A DNA stretch of 6,211 nucleotides from Thioalkalivibrio sp. (GCA_007119005.1 SKQM01000186.1:1-6211), one strand, 5' to 3'. Shown: positions 1 to 6,211, counted from the first letter of the stretch. Translations and numbers: made by a program. Notes: generated from the sequence alone by a model not told the origin.

Positions 1-233
1 ATCGTGGGCCCGGCATTCCCGGCGACCAGCTCGAGGCCGTTTTCCGGCCGTTTCATCGCCTGGACACTTCGCGCAGCACCCAGACCGGCGGCAGCGGTCT
101 CGGACTGGCCATCGTGCAGCAACTGGCCAAGGCCAACCGATGGGAGGTCTCGCTGCATGCGCGTGAGGGCGGGGGCACCGAGGCGCGTGTCGTGCTGCCT
201 GCAGCCCGACCGCGGCAGGCGGACCCGGCTTGA
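1..233 (+). CDS. Two-component sensor histidine kinase, C-terminal fragment (EnvZ-like?)
   Basis: This is the 3' end of a gene entering from the left; the reading frame starts at base 3 and stops at TGA 231-233, giving 76 visible residues. They cover the end of a HATPase_c ATP-binding domain: the G1 box RGPGIP at the start (the preceding codon ends in AT, which fits the expected Asp), the F box VFRPFHRLD around residues 13-21, the G2 box GGSGLGLAIV around 28-37, then the last strand with GGGTEARVVLP. A short tail follows, so the protein ends normally. Such kinases bind ATP and phosphorylate a conserved His, then pass phosphate to a response regulator, usually encoded just upstream. The sensor, membrane and HisKA parts lie outside the window, so the stimulus cannot be told. 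Proximity to tex suggests an EnvZ/AmgS-type kinase, but this is inference. The gene is convergent with the thioredoxin-like gene, with a 64-base gap that shows no clear terminator. Confidence 0.93.
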   Translation, partial: RGPGIPGDQLEAVFRPFHRLDTSRSTQTGGSGLGLAIVQQLAKANRWEVSLHAREGGGTEARVVLPAARPRQADPA

Positions 234-297
234 GTCGCCGTAACGGGCTTGCGGCGAGCGTCAGGGCACTGGCTTCCGGAAACCCGCCCGAGCCGTA

Positions 298-1611
298 TCA
301 ATACGCCGCAGAACCCCGCTGAGACCCTGGACGCAGGCGGTCGATCACGGCTCGTACGGCGTCGGTATCCCATTCGATCGCGGTATTCACCGAGTAGCGT
401 ATCTTGCCCTCGCTGTCGAGGATGAAGGAGCTCGGAAACGCGAACACGCCCCAGTCACGCGAGACCGCACCGTCCTCGTCCATCAGCACCGGGAAGTCCA
501 CGTCCACCTCGCGCATGAACTGGAGGATGTGTTCCGGATCTTCGCGGAAATTGATCGACACGATCGCGAATTCGTCCTCGTCATAGGCGGCCGCCAGCCG
601 GTTCATCGACGGAATCTCGTGGACGCAGGGCGGGCACCAGGTCGCCCAGAAATTCACGAGGGTCACCCGCCCCAGACTCTCGGCCAGCTGGTGGCGGGTA
701 CCACGGGCATCGACCAGATCGTAATCGGGCGCAGGGCGGGGCTGGCGTTCGATCAGGCCGTACGCGGGCGCGATCGGCCGCTCGGCCGTGGCGTCCAGGG
801 GCAGGATTTCACCCGAGCGCGGCGTGTGCGCGAGCAGCCACATGGCCGTCAGCAGCTGCGTGGGCGTGTCTGCGATGGCCGCGCGCACCTCGTCGGGCAT
901 CTGTCCGGCGGAGCTCTCCAGAGCGAGGTTCGCGGGTGCCTCGGAATACAGCAGGTAGTAGTCCCGCACAAGCGGAACCAGCCAGCCATAGGCGGGACTC
1001 CCGGCCGCGTGCAGGGTGTCGAGAAGAGCGCCGAACCGGTCCCGGTTGCTGCCGAGTTCGGGCTGGAACGCCACGAGCGGCATGTTGGTCGCGGACACGA
1101 TCCCGAGGAGTTCGGGATCCTCGCCGGCGATCGGCGTTCCACGGTAAAGATTGGGGAAGAACAGGATCCCGCCGGCGACTGCAAACGGATCCCGCGCATC
1201 CCGCTGCCAGTCCCTGAGACCGCGAAGCAGCGGTGCGGCCATGCGGTCACAGGCGACCGCGGCGATCGGACCCCGGCCGCTGTCCACCGCGGCCTGCAGC
1301 AGTGCCGCGACGGGGCTGCCGTCGAGGCTGCGCACCGCCTCGCTGCTGCGCTGAAGCAGCAGCGAGTCGAGCAGATCGACGCGCCACACGGTGGCGCCCC
1401 GCTCGGCCAGGCTGCGGATCAGCGCATTCGGGGTCTCCAGTTCGCCGTACTGGTTCACCAGCCAGAGGATCAGCGGCCCCTGAGCTTCACCGCCGAACTC
1501 CCGTACGTCGAGCTGATCGGCACCCTCGAGCGGGATGACGAAGTCGGCTCGAGCGCCTGCCCCAACGAGCAGGAACAGCAGGGTCAGAAATCCGTTGCGC
1601 AGAATCTTCAT
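298..1611 (-). CDS. Secreted two-domain protein: alpha/beta-hydrolase-like region plus TlpA-type thioredoxin domain
   Basis: The protein has 437 residues. Residues 1-22 form a classical signal peptide (MKILRN, a hydrophobic run, then ARA before DFVIP), so export to the periplasm is expected. Residues about 300-430 are a TlpA/ResA-like thioredoxin domain: VTLVNFWATWCPPC with redox cysteines 326 and 329, and the likely cis-proline at 393 in VFAFPSSFI. Such domains reduce or exchange disulfides, for example in cytochrome c maturation. Residues about 23-265 precede a proline-rich linker and look like an alpha/beta-hydrolase fold: a strand LILWLVN, a helix, strand ATVWRVDLL, then IAAVACDRMAAPLLRGL where a nucleophile elbow would sit. 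No GxSxG is present (ACDRM at 120-124), so catalysis is doubtful. That fold assignment is tentative. I chose ATG 1611 because it directly precedes the signal sequence. Shine-Dalgarno support is weak; GTG 1620 or ATG 1653 in the same frame are alternatives. The gene is divergent from the cupin gene. Confidence 0.88.
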   Translation of the reverse strand: MKILRNGFLTLLFLLVGAGARADFVIPLEGADQLDVREFGGEAQGPLILWLVNQYGELETPNALIRSLAERGATVWRVDLLDSLLLQRSSEAVRSLDGSPVAALLQAAVDSGRGPIAAVACDRMAAPLLRGLRDWQRDARDPFAVAGGILFFPNLYRGTPIAGEDPELLGIVSATNMPLVAFQPELGSNRDRFGALLDTLHAAGSPAYGWLVPLVRDYYLLYSEAPANLALESSAGQMPDEVRAAIADTPTQLLTAMWLLAHTPRSGEILPLDATAERPIAPAYGLIERQPRPAPDYDLVDARGTRHQLAESLGRVTLVNFWATWCPPCVHEIPSMNRLAAAYDEDEFAIVSINFREDPEHILQFMREVDVDFPVLMDEDGAVSRDWGVFAFPSSFILDSEGKIRYSVNTAIEWDTDAVRAVIDRLRPGSQRGSAAY

Positions 1612-1672
1612 CGCGAGCACGCTGGCATCATCCGTTCCGGAAGTCTCTCCCATCTGGACGTTTGAACTCCCC

Positions 1673-1677
1673 GGAGG
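1673..1677 (+). promoter_or_regulatory. Ribosome binding site of the cupin gene
   Basis: GGAGG lies five bases before ATG 1683. It decides the start of the cupin gene in favour of 1683 over the in-frame ATG at 1662, which lies upstream of this site. The site sits in the 71-base gap between the two divergent genes. I see no convincing -35/-10 pair in that gap. Confidence 0.75.
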
Positions 1678-1682
1678 CATCC

Positions 1683-2051
1683 ATGAAGCCGACCCGAAAG
1701 TTGTCCACCGGCAATCTGTTTGGCGCACCCGAGGCACCACTCAGCGGAGAAGTCTTCACAGATTTGCTGCGCTGCCAGAACGTCCGCATCGAACGGATCG
1801 TCAGCAGCGAGCGCCCCGAACCGACGCTCCATGACCAGAAACAGGACGAGTGGGTGTGCCTGCTGCAGGGCGAGGCAGACCTGTGGCTGAACGGGAAGCG
1901 GATCGCCCTGTGTGCCGGAGACCACGTGTTCATCCCGGCGCACACGCCCCACCGCGTGCTGCGCACCTCGGGTCATCCACCATGCATCTGGCTTGCAGTG
2001 CACATTCACCCCGGCCACCAGGGCACGAACGCCGACCCAGACATCGGATGA
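1683..2051 (+). CDS. Small single-domain cupin protein
   Basis: The product is a 122-residue, probably cytoplasmic protein with no signal peptide or membrane segment. It carries a single cupin (Cupin_2-like) beta-barrel. The first motif is seen as LHDQKQDEWVCLLQGEADL, with His50 and Glu56 as likely metal ligands and Gly63 at the turn. The second is GDHVFIPAHTPHRV at residues 79-92, with His90 the likely ligand, followed by the WLAVH strand common in this small-cupin group. Cupins of this size range from sugar-binding and isomerase-like proteins to dioxygenases and simple metal- or ligand-binding proteins. Nothing here fixes a substrate. The N-terminal 20 residues (LSTGNLFGAPEAPLSGE) are a typical lead-in. 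The start at 1683 is supported by the adjacent GGAGG. The gene stands alone: it is divergent from the thioredoxin-like gene and convergent with tex. Confidence 0.9.
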   Translation: MKPTRKLSTGNLFGAPEAPLSGEVFTDLLRCQNVRIERIVSSERPEPTLHDQKQDEWVCLLQGEADLWLNGKRIALCAGDHVFIPAHTPHRVLRTSGHPPCIWLAVHIHPGHQGTNADPDIG

Positions 2052-2061
2052 CCGCCGGGCA

Positions 2062-2132
2062 GTCGCCCAGAGGGCTGGCTTCCCACACCTGAAACCACTC
2101 TCGCTCCGCAGGAGGCGAGCCCTCTCGGCGAC
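2062..2132. repeat. Imperfect inverted repeat between convergent genes
   Basis: Arms 2062-2076 and 2118-2132 are complementary at 13 of 15 positions: six pairs (GTCGCC with GGCGAC), a two-by-two mismatch, then seven pairs (GAGGGCT with AGCCCTC). The 41-base loop contains most of a smaller hairpin, CTCGCTCC with GGAGGCGAG at 2100-2119 (one bulge, loop GCA), which competes for the right arm. It fills the 87-base gap between the cupin and tex stop codons. It could act as a transcription end for both genes, but no T-tract follows on either strand, so a classical intrinsic terminator is not supported. Confidence 0.55.
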
Positions 2133-2138
2133 CTAGGG

Positions 2139-4508
2139 TCATCCGCGTCGCTTGCCCCGGGCCCTTTGCTGCGCTTCGACAAACAGCGCGGCCATGCCGC
2201 CGGCCGGGGGCACTTCGGGCTTCGGCTTGGCTGGTTGGCTTTCGCCACCCCGCGTCCGATCCGAGCGCGGGCTTTGTGGGCGCTGGCCGTTGCGGCTTGC
2301 CGGTCCGTCACCCCCTGCGGTTTCGGTGGGATCCTCCAGGCGCCGCGTCAGCGCGATGCGCTTGCGCGCGAGATCGATCTCCAGCACCTTCACCTTCACG
2401 ATGTCGCCCGGAGCCACAACCTCGTGCGGATCCTTCACGAAGCGGTCCGCCAGCGCCGAGATGTGCACCAGCCCGTCCTGGTGCACGCCGATGTCGACGA
2501 AGGCGCCGAAGTTGGTGACGTTGGTCACCGTGCCCTCGAGGATCATGCCGGGCCTGAGATCCTTCAGGTCCTCGACCCCCTCGCGGAACTCGGCTGCCCG
2601 GAACTCGGGCCTCGGGTCGCGTCCCGGTTTCTCCAGTTCGCCGAGGATGTCCTTTACGGTGGGCAGACCGAAGCGCTCACAGGTGTAGTCAGCCGGGCTC
2701 AACCGGCGCAGGAAGCCGGCGTCGCCGATCAGATCCTCGACCCTGCGCCCGTGCTTCGCGGCGATTCGCTCGGCAACGCCATAGGCCTCCGGGTGCACCG
2801 CCGAGCCGTCCAGCGGGTGCTTCCCGCGCATGATGCGCAGGAAGCCCGCGGCCTGCTCGAAGGTCTTCTCGCCCAGCCGCGGCACCTTCAGCAGCGCCTT
2901 GCGGCTGACGAAGGCGCCGTGTTCTTCCCGGAAGGCGACGATATTGTTCGCGAGCGTGGCGTTGAGCCCGGCGATACGTGCCAGCAGCGGCGCGGAGGCG
3001 GTGTTCACATCGACACCGACCGCGTTCACGCAGTCCTCGACCACCCCGTCCAGACTGCGCGCGAGCTGCACCTGGCTGACGTCGTGCTGGTACTGGCCAA
3101 CCCCAATGGACCCTGGATCGATCTTCACCAGTTCCGCCAGCGGGTCCTGCAGCCGCCGCGCGATCGACACTGCACCGCGGTAGGACACATCCAACCCGGG
3201 AAACTCCCGGGCCGCGAGTTCGGAAGCCGAGTACACCGAGGCGCCCGCCTCGTTCACCATCACCTTCTGCATGCGCAGCGCCGGCAGCTTGCGCAGCAGC
3301 TCGCCGGCAAGCCGGTCGGTCTCCCGGCTGGCGGTACCGTTGCCAATCGCGATCAGCTCCACGCTGTGCTGTTGGCAGAGCTTGCCGAGTTCCGCGAGAG
3401 ACACGTCCCAGCGCTTCTGCGGCGCGTGCGGGAATACCGTCGTGTGCGCCAGCAATTTGCCCGTGTGGTCCACCACCACCGCCTTCACCCCGGTGCGCAG
3501 ACCCGGGTCCAGCCCCATGGTCGCGCGCATGCCGGCGGGCGGGGACATCAGCAGCGCCTTGAGGTTGCGCGCGAACACGTTGATGGCGTCGGCTTCGGCC
3601 AGATCGCGCAGACGCCCGAGCAGCTCGGTCTCCATGTGCACCGAGAGCTTCACCCGCCAGGTCCAGCGCATGGTCTCCTGCAGCCAGTCGTCCGCTGCGC
3701 GTTTCTGGTGGCGCCAGCCGGCGCGGTTCGCCACCATCGCCTCGCAGGGGTGCGGCAGCGCATTCTCCAGTTCATCGGGGAGTGCCATCGCGACGCGCAG
3801 CACCCCCTCCTTGCGTCCGCGGAACAGCGCCAGCGCCCGGTGCGAGGGGGTCTTCGCCAGTGGCTCGGCGTGGTCGAAATAGTCGCGGAACTTGCTGGCC
3901 TCTTCCGCCTTGCCCTCGCCCACCTGGGAGCGGATGACGGCGTGTTCCCAGAGCCAGGTGCGCAGGCGCGTGAGCAGGTCGGCATCCTCCGCGAAGCGTT
4001 CCATCAGGATCTGCTTCGCGCCGTCCAGTGCGTCCTTCGCCGACTCGATCCCGTGTTCGGAGTTCAGGTAGGCCTGCGCCGTGACCTCCGGTTTCAGGTT
4101 CGGGTCGGTCAACAGTGCGTCAGCCAGCGGCTCCAGACCAGCCTCGCGGGCGATCTGCGCTTTCGTACGCCGCTTCGGCTTGTACGGCAGGTACAGGTCT
4201 TCGAGCCGGGTCTTGCTGTCGGCGGCGAGGATCGCGGCCTCCAGTGCCGGGGTCAGCTTCTCCTGCTCGGCCACGCTCCTCAGTATCGCGTCGCGGCGCT
4301 CCTCGAGCTCGCGCAGGTAGCGCAGGCGCTCATCCAACGTCCGCAACTGGGTATCGTCCAGCCCGCCGGTGACCTCCTTGCGGTAGCGGGCGATGAACGG
4401 AACCGTCGCCCCCTCGTCGAGCAGTGCGACGGCGGCACGCACCTGTCCCTCCCGAGACTGAATCTCCTCGGCGATGATGGCTTCGATGCTCGGACGGGGC
4501 GTCGGCAT
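2139..4508 (-). CDS. tex: Tex-family RNA-binding protein (YhgF) with S1 domain
   Basis: A complete 789-residue protein, close to the usual 770-790 of Tex/YhgF. Known family role: a cytoplasmic nucleic-acid-binding protein that affects transcription or RNA handling and, in Bordetella, toxin expression. Domains in order: a helical Tex N-terminal region (about 5-320) with [20 protein letters not shown] at 36-55 and [16 protein letters not shown] at 102-117; a YqgF/RNase H-like domain (about 328-455) with GLDPGLRTG and [11 protein letters not shown]; helix-hairpin-helix motifs (about 500-560) with [23 protein letters not shown] and [10 protein letters not shown]; and an S1 RNA-binding domain (about 652-724) with [21 protein letters not shown] and QDGLVHIS. 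The last 65 residues are a low-complexity Pro/Arg/Gly-rich tail. Every signature expected of the family is intact. ATG 4508 was chosen because [16 protein letters not shown] matches a normal Tex beginning and GGAGG lies at 4520-4524, eleven bases upstream; the 32-residue upstream extension is not Tex-like. Confidence 0.97.
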   Translation of the reverse strand: MPTPRPSIEAIIAEEIQSREGQVRAAVALLDEGATVPFIARYRKEVTGGLDDTQLRTLDERLRYLRELEERRDAILRSVAEQEKLTPALEAAILAADSKTRLEDLYLPYKPKRRTKAQIAREAGLEPLADALLTDPNLKPEVTAQAYLNSEHGIESAKDALDGAKQILMERFAEDADLLTRLRTWLWEHAVIRSQVGEGKAEEASKFRDYFDHAEPLAKTPSHRALALFRGRKEGVLRVAMALPDELENALPHPCEAMVANRAGWRHQKRAADDWLQETMRWTWRVKLSVHMETELLGRLRDLAEADAINVFARNLKALLMSPPAGMRATMGLDPGLRTGVKAVVVDHTGKLLAHTTVFPHAPQKRWDVSLAELGKLCQQHSVELIAIGNGTASRETDRLAGELLRKLPALRMQKVMVNEAGASVYSASELAAREFPGLDVSYRGAVSIARRLQDPLAELVKIDPGSIGVGQYQHDVSQVQLARSLDGVVEDCVNAVGVDVNTASAPLLARIAGLNATLANNIVAFREEHGAFVSRKALLKVPRLGEKTFEQAAGFLRIMRGKHPLDGSAVHPEAYGVAERIAAKHGRRVEDLIGDAGFLRRLSPADYTCERFGLPTVKDILGELEKPGRDPRPEFRAAEFREGVEDLKDLRPGMILEGTVTNVTNFGAFVDIGVHQDGLVHISALADRFVKDPHEVVAPGDIVKVKVLEIDLARKRIALTRRLEDPTETAGGDGPASRNGQRPQSPRSDRTRGGESQPAKPKPEVPPAGGMAALFVEAQQRARGKRRG

Positions 4509-4561
4509 GGTGTTTCGGTCCTCCGGCAGGATAGGCAACGCGCCCGGCATCATAGGCAAAC

Positions 4562-4594
4562 CCGACCCCAATGCCCACCCACGCGCCGGGTCGG
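4562..4594. repeat. Short hairpin at the left edge of the intergenic element
   Basis: CCGACCC at 4562-4568 is the exact reverse complement of GGGTCGG at 4588-4594, with a 19-base loop. The nine bases CCGACCCCA at 4562-4570 recur at 4824-4832, at the right edge of the element, in the same orientation. The hairpin would lie in the tex 5' leader if transcription starts within or beyond the element. Its stem is short, so a chance match or a piece of a nested repeat remains possible. Confidence 0.4.
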
Positions 4595-4830
4595 ACCAAG
4601 ACAAACCATTGTTTTAGCAGACTAATATGGTCTTTTGCGGCCTAAAATCGAGCCCTAAACGGGTGCTTTTGGCGTCAGAAATGGCCGCTCAAGGGAAAGC
4701 GGGCATCGGATCGCCGCCAGGACGTCTTGAACCGCCATTTTGGGCCCCGAAACAGTGCCAATAAGGGTCAAAAATCCTTGCAAATGGCGTCATTATTTCG
4801 ATTAATCAATGCCTTACCTTGGTCCGACCC
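4588..4830. mobile_element. MITE-like element with terminal inverted repeats
   Basis: The first 13 bases (4588-4600, GGGTCGGACCAAG) are the exact reverse complement of the last 13 (4818-4830). The match extends imperfectly to 24 bases at each end (4588-4611 and 4807-4830), with 20 of 24 complementary. The 243-base interior is visibly richer in A and T than the flanking DNA, with runs such as TTTTAG, AAAAATCC and TTATTTCGATTAAT, and encodes no convincing protein. An internal direct repeat TGGCGTCA occurs at 4670-4677 and 4785-4792, and GCGGCC/GGCCGC can pair at 4637-4642 and 4683-4688. These are the marks of a small non-autonomous transposable element or a large REP-type intergenic repeat. No target-site duplication is visible at the repeat boundaries, and no transposase is in the window. 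The family is not identified. Confidence 0.6.
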
Positions 4831-4905
4831 CAGAGGGGGCACGCGGGCCGGGGCTTGGCGTATCCTTTCCGGTGTGAGGAGTGAACGGGTTAAGGGCGAA
4901 AGGCG

Positions 4906-5808
4906 ATGAGGCAGGGAGCCCGCCTCGGACCGATCTGGCTGCTGGCGATGCTGCCTCCGCTGTTCTGGGCGGGCAACTTCGTGCTGGCTCGGGCGCTGCA
5001 CGCCGACATCCCGCCCATTGCGCTGTCGTTCTGGCGCTGGACCATCGCGCTGATGATCCTGCTGCCCTTCGTTGCTGCCGGGCTTTGGCGGCAGCGCGCC
5101 CTGATCCGGCGGCACTGGGCGCTGCTCACGCTGCTCGCGATTCTGGGCGTGACGAACTACAACACCTTCGCCTACCTTGGCCTGCAGCACACCACGGCCA
5201 CGAACGGCGTACTCCTCGCGTCGGTCACCCCGATGGTCATTCTTGCGCTTTCGTTCCTGCTGTTCCGCGTACCGCTGCGCAGCGCCCAGGTCTTCGGCAT
5301 CCTGTTGTCAATGGTCGGCGTCGCGGTGATCGCCACGGAGGGCCGCCCGCAGGTTCTTGCCGGCTGGGAGTTCAACCGCGGCGACCTCTGGATCCTGGCC
5401 GCCAATCTGGATTGGGCGTTGTATTCGGTGTTCCTGCGCTGGCGTCCACCGGAGATGGCACCCGCTACCTTCCTCGGTGCGATCGTCGCCATTGGCCTGC
5501 CGCCACTGGCCGTGCTTTACGCCTGGGAACTCGGCACGGGACAGGGCTTCGCCATCAACCTCGTCAATCTCGGTGCCATCGGCTACGTGGCGCTGTTTCC
5601 GTCGGTGCTCGCCTATTTCTTCTGGAATCGGGCCGTCGCCGAGATGGGGCCGAACCGGACCGGGCAGTACCTGCACCTGATGCCGGTTTTCGGGGCCGCC
5701 CTGGCGATCCTGCTTCTCGGCGAGCGTCTTCAGAGCTTCCACCTCGCTGGCGCGCTCCTGATCGCCGCGGGCATCGTCCTCGCGACCTTGGGCAAGAAGC
5801 CGGGCTAA
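4906..5808 (+). CDS. EamA/DMT-family inner-membrane transporter
   Basis: A complete 300-residue integral inner-membrane protein, the usual length for the drug/metabolite transporter superfamily. Ten hydrophobic segments can be read at roughly residues 8-28, 38-60, 71-93, 99-120, 127-145, 159-177, 187-207, 222-244, 255-272 and 279-296, arranged as two EamA repeats (about 10-144 and 158-297). Typical sequences are PPLFWAGNFVLAR in the first segment, FWRW in the second, ATNGVLLASVTPMVILALSFLLF in the fourth, and YLHLMPVFGAALAILLLGERL near the end of the second repeat. Family members export amino acids, metabolites or toxic compounds, often by proton exchange; the substrate cannot be told from sequence. 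ATG 4906 follows AAGGGCG at 4892-4898, a fair ribosome binding site. The gene stands alone, divergent from tex, with the inverted-repeat element immediately upstream. Confidence 0.95.
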   Translation: MRQGARLGPIWLLAMLPPLFWAGNFVLARALHADIPPIALSFWRWTIALMILLPFVAAGLWRQRALIRRHWALLTLLAILGVTNYNTFAYLGLQHTTATNGVLLASVTPMVILALSFLLFRVPLRSAQVFGILLSMVGVAVIATEGRPQVLAGWEFNRGDLWILAANLDWALYSVFLRWRPPEMAPATFLGAIVAIGLPPLAVLYAWELGTGQGFAINLVNLGAIGYVALFPSVLAYFFWNRAVAEMGPNRTGQYLHLMPVFGAALAILLLGERLQSFHLAGALLIAAGIVLATLGKKPG

Positions 5809-5827
5809 CGAGCCACTGCGCAAGGTC

Positions 5828-5851
5828 TTTCGACAGGCTCACGACGAACGG
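5828..5851. repeat. Dispersed-repeat-like sequence (TTTCGACAGGCTCACGACGAACGG)
   Basis: Twenty bases after the transporter stop lies a 24-base stretch that runs TTCGACAGGCTCA and then ACGAACGG. I recognise it as resembling a palindromic intergenic repeat seen in many proteobacterial and metagenomic sequences, whose full form begins with an arm complementary to GAACGG. That left arm is not intact here, so this would be a degraded or half copy. A short hairpin, CTCCAT-TC-ATGGAG at 5863-5876, follows it; no T-tract follows, so it is not a standard terminator. Confidence 0.4.
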
Positions 5852-5968
5852 CACGTGGATGGCTCCATTCATGGAGTCCTTGCCAAAGCATGAACGGAGT
5901 CGACTTGGCCGGTGCGGTCCAGGTTCGTTAGAGTTGGGGAGTGTGAAGATCGAGGTAGGAGGGAAACC

Positions 5969-6211
5969 ATGCGGCACGTTCTGATCCCGGCGGTCCTGTT
6001 TGCGTTTCTGCTCGCCATTCCGGCAGGGGCAGCCACTCCGGAAACTTCAGCTCAGGCCGCCGGTCATGGCAACCTCGACGACCGTTCAGCGCTCCATGCC
6101 TTCATCCAGTCACGGCCGACCCCGGAGGAATTCCAGGAGGCCTATCCGGAGATTTGGCTGATTCTGCCTGGCGACATCGTGAGCCGTGACGTCTGTTCAC
6201 AGTACTACCGG
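5969..6211 (+). CDS. Secreted protein of unknown function, N-terminal part
   Basis: An open frame from ATG 5969 runs off the window end with 81 codons visible and no stop. A strong ribosome binding site, AGGAGG at 5957-5962, lies six bases before the start. Residues 1 to about 21 form a signal peptide (MRHV, then a hydrophobic run LIPAVLFAFLLAIPAGA), so the product is probably periplasmic or secreted. The mature part starts with a low-complexity stretch (TPETSAQAAGHGN), followed by DDRSALHAFIQSRPTPEEFQEAYPEIWLILPGDIVSRDVCSQYYR, with one cysteine at residue 76. There is no lipobox cysteine after the signal. I do not recognise a named family. A possible promoter is TTGGCC (5905-5910), 18 bases, TAGAGT (5929-5934), each four of six to consensus, which is weak. 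Confidence 0.85.
   Translation, partial: MRHVLIPAVLFAFLLAIPAGAATPETSAQAAGHGNLDDRSALHAFIQSRPTPEEFQEAYPEIWLILPGDIVSRDVCSQYYR

Larger units (their letters stand above)
4509..4905. other. Gene-free gap between divergent tex and transporter genes
   Basis: These 397 bases contain no credible gene. The part next to tex (4509-4587) is GC-rich leader with the tex Shine-Dalgarno. The middle (4588-4830) is the AT-richer inverted-repeat element listed separately. The part next to the transporter (4831-4905) is GC-rich again and holds its leader. Promoters of both genes must lie here if they are not upstream of the element. A weak candidate toward the transporter is TTGCAA (4778-4783), 17 bases, ATTAAT (4801-4806), matching each consensus at only four of six positions. 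Confidence 0.7.

Noticed and set aside
234..297. A terminator between the convergent kinase and thioredoxin-like genes
   Set aside because: Only CGGGC/GCCCG with a 37-base loop and a short TTCCGGAA palindrome are present, with no T-tract.
529..1665. A 378-codon open frame on + antisense to the thioredoxin-like gene
   Set aside because: It is a composition-driven shadow with no recognisable motif; the opposite strand carries a signal peptide and an intact WCPPC thioredoxin domain.
1612..1740. A 43-residue N-terminal extension of the thioredoxin-like protein
   Set aside because: The signal peptide beginning at 1611 would be buried by it, and the extension overlaps the cupin coding region.
2166..4625. 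An 819-codon open frame on + lying antisense across nearly all of tex
   Set aside because: It mirrors tex codon for codon in GC-rich DNA, its translation is rich in Arg, His, Gln and Leu without domains, and tex itself is a full, intact family member.
4580..4847. CACGCG on both sides of the intergenic element (4580-4585 and 4840-4845) as a target-site duplication
   Set aside because: The copies lie at unequal distances from the inverted-repeat ends (two and nine bases) and the motif is common in GC-rich DNA.
4727..4909. A 60-codon frame on + inside and past the intergenic element
   Set aside because: It starts at TTG without a good ribosome binding site, crosses the element boundary, and has no protein-like features.
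5863..5876. The hairpin CTCCAT-TC-ATGGAG as a transporter-gene terminator
   Set aside because: The stem is short with a very small loop and no run of T follows on either strand.
4881..5984. A 367-codon frame on + overlapping the transporter gene in another frame
   Set aside because: The composition is Arg/Ala/Pro/Gly-rich with no hydrophobic segments; the 4906 frame has ten clear membrane spans and family motifs.

Overview
The window is GC-rich, densely packed bacterial chromosome. The gene content (a sensor-kinase tail, a Tex-type RNA-binding protein, a periplasmic TlpA-like thioredoxin and an EamA transporter) suggests a proteobacterium, most likely a gammaproteobacterium. That assignment is an inference from family resemblance and gene order. 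A kinase gene near tex recalls the ompR/envZ to yhgF(tex) neighbourhood of Escherichia coli and the amgRS-tex neighbourhood of Pseudomonas.

Layout from left to right. (1) The last 76 codons of a two-component sensor histidine kinase on +, ending at 233. (2) Convergent with it on -, 1611 to 298, a secreted 437-residue protein that joins a probable alpha/beta-hydrolase-like domain to a C-terminal TlpA/ResA-type thioredoxin domain with WCPPC. (3) Divergent from that, on + at 1683-2051, a 122-residue single-domain cupin. (4) An 87-base gap between convergent genes, holding a 15-base imperfect inverted repeat. (5) On -, 4508 to 2139, a complete 789-residue Tex protein. (6) A 397-base gene-free gap containing a 243-base AT-richer block bounded by near-perfect terminal inverted repeats, which looks like a small non-autonomous mobile element. 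(7) On +, 4906-5808, a complete 300-residue EamA/DMT-family transporter. (8) A 160-base gap with a dispersed-repeat-like sequence. (9) On +, from 5969, the first 81 codons of a secreted protein of unknown function, cut by the window end.

There is no obvious multi-gene operon inside the window; neighbours are mostly convergent or divergent. The genes look like ordinary chromosomal functions: signalling, envelope thiol chemistry, RNA/transcription maintenance and metabolite export. I do not see a defence system, phage, CRISPR array, tRNA or rRNA. The points most worth a second look are the hydrolase-like/thioredoxin fusion that lacks a GxSxG elbow, and the terminal-inverted-repeat element between tex and the transporter gene.
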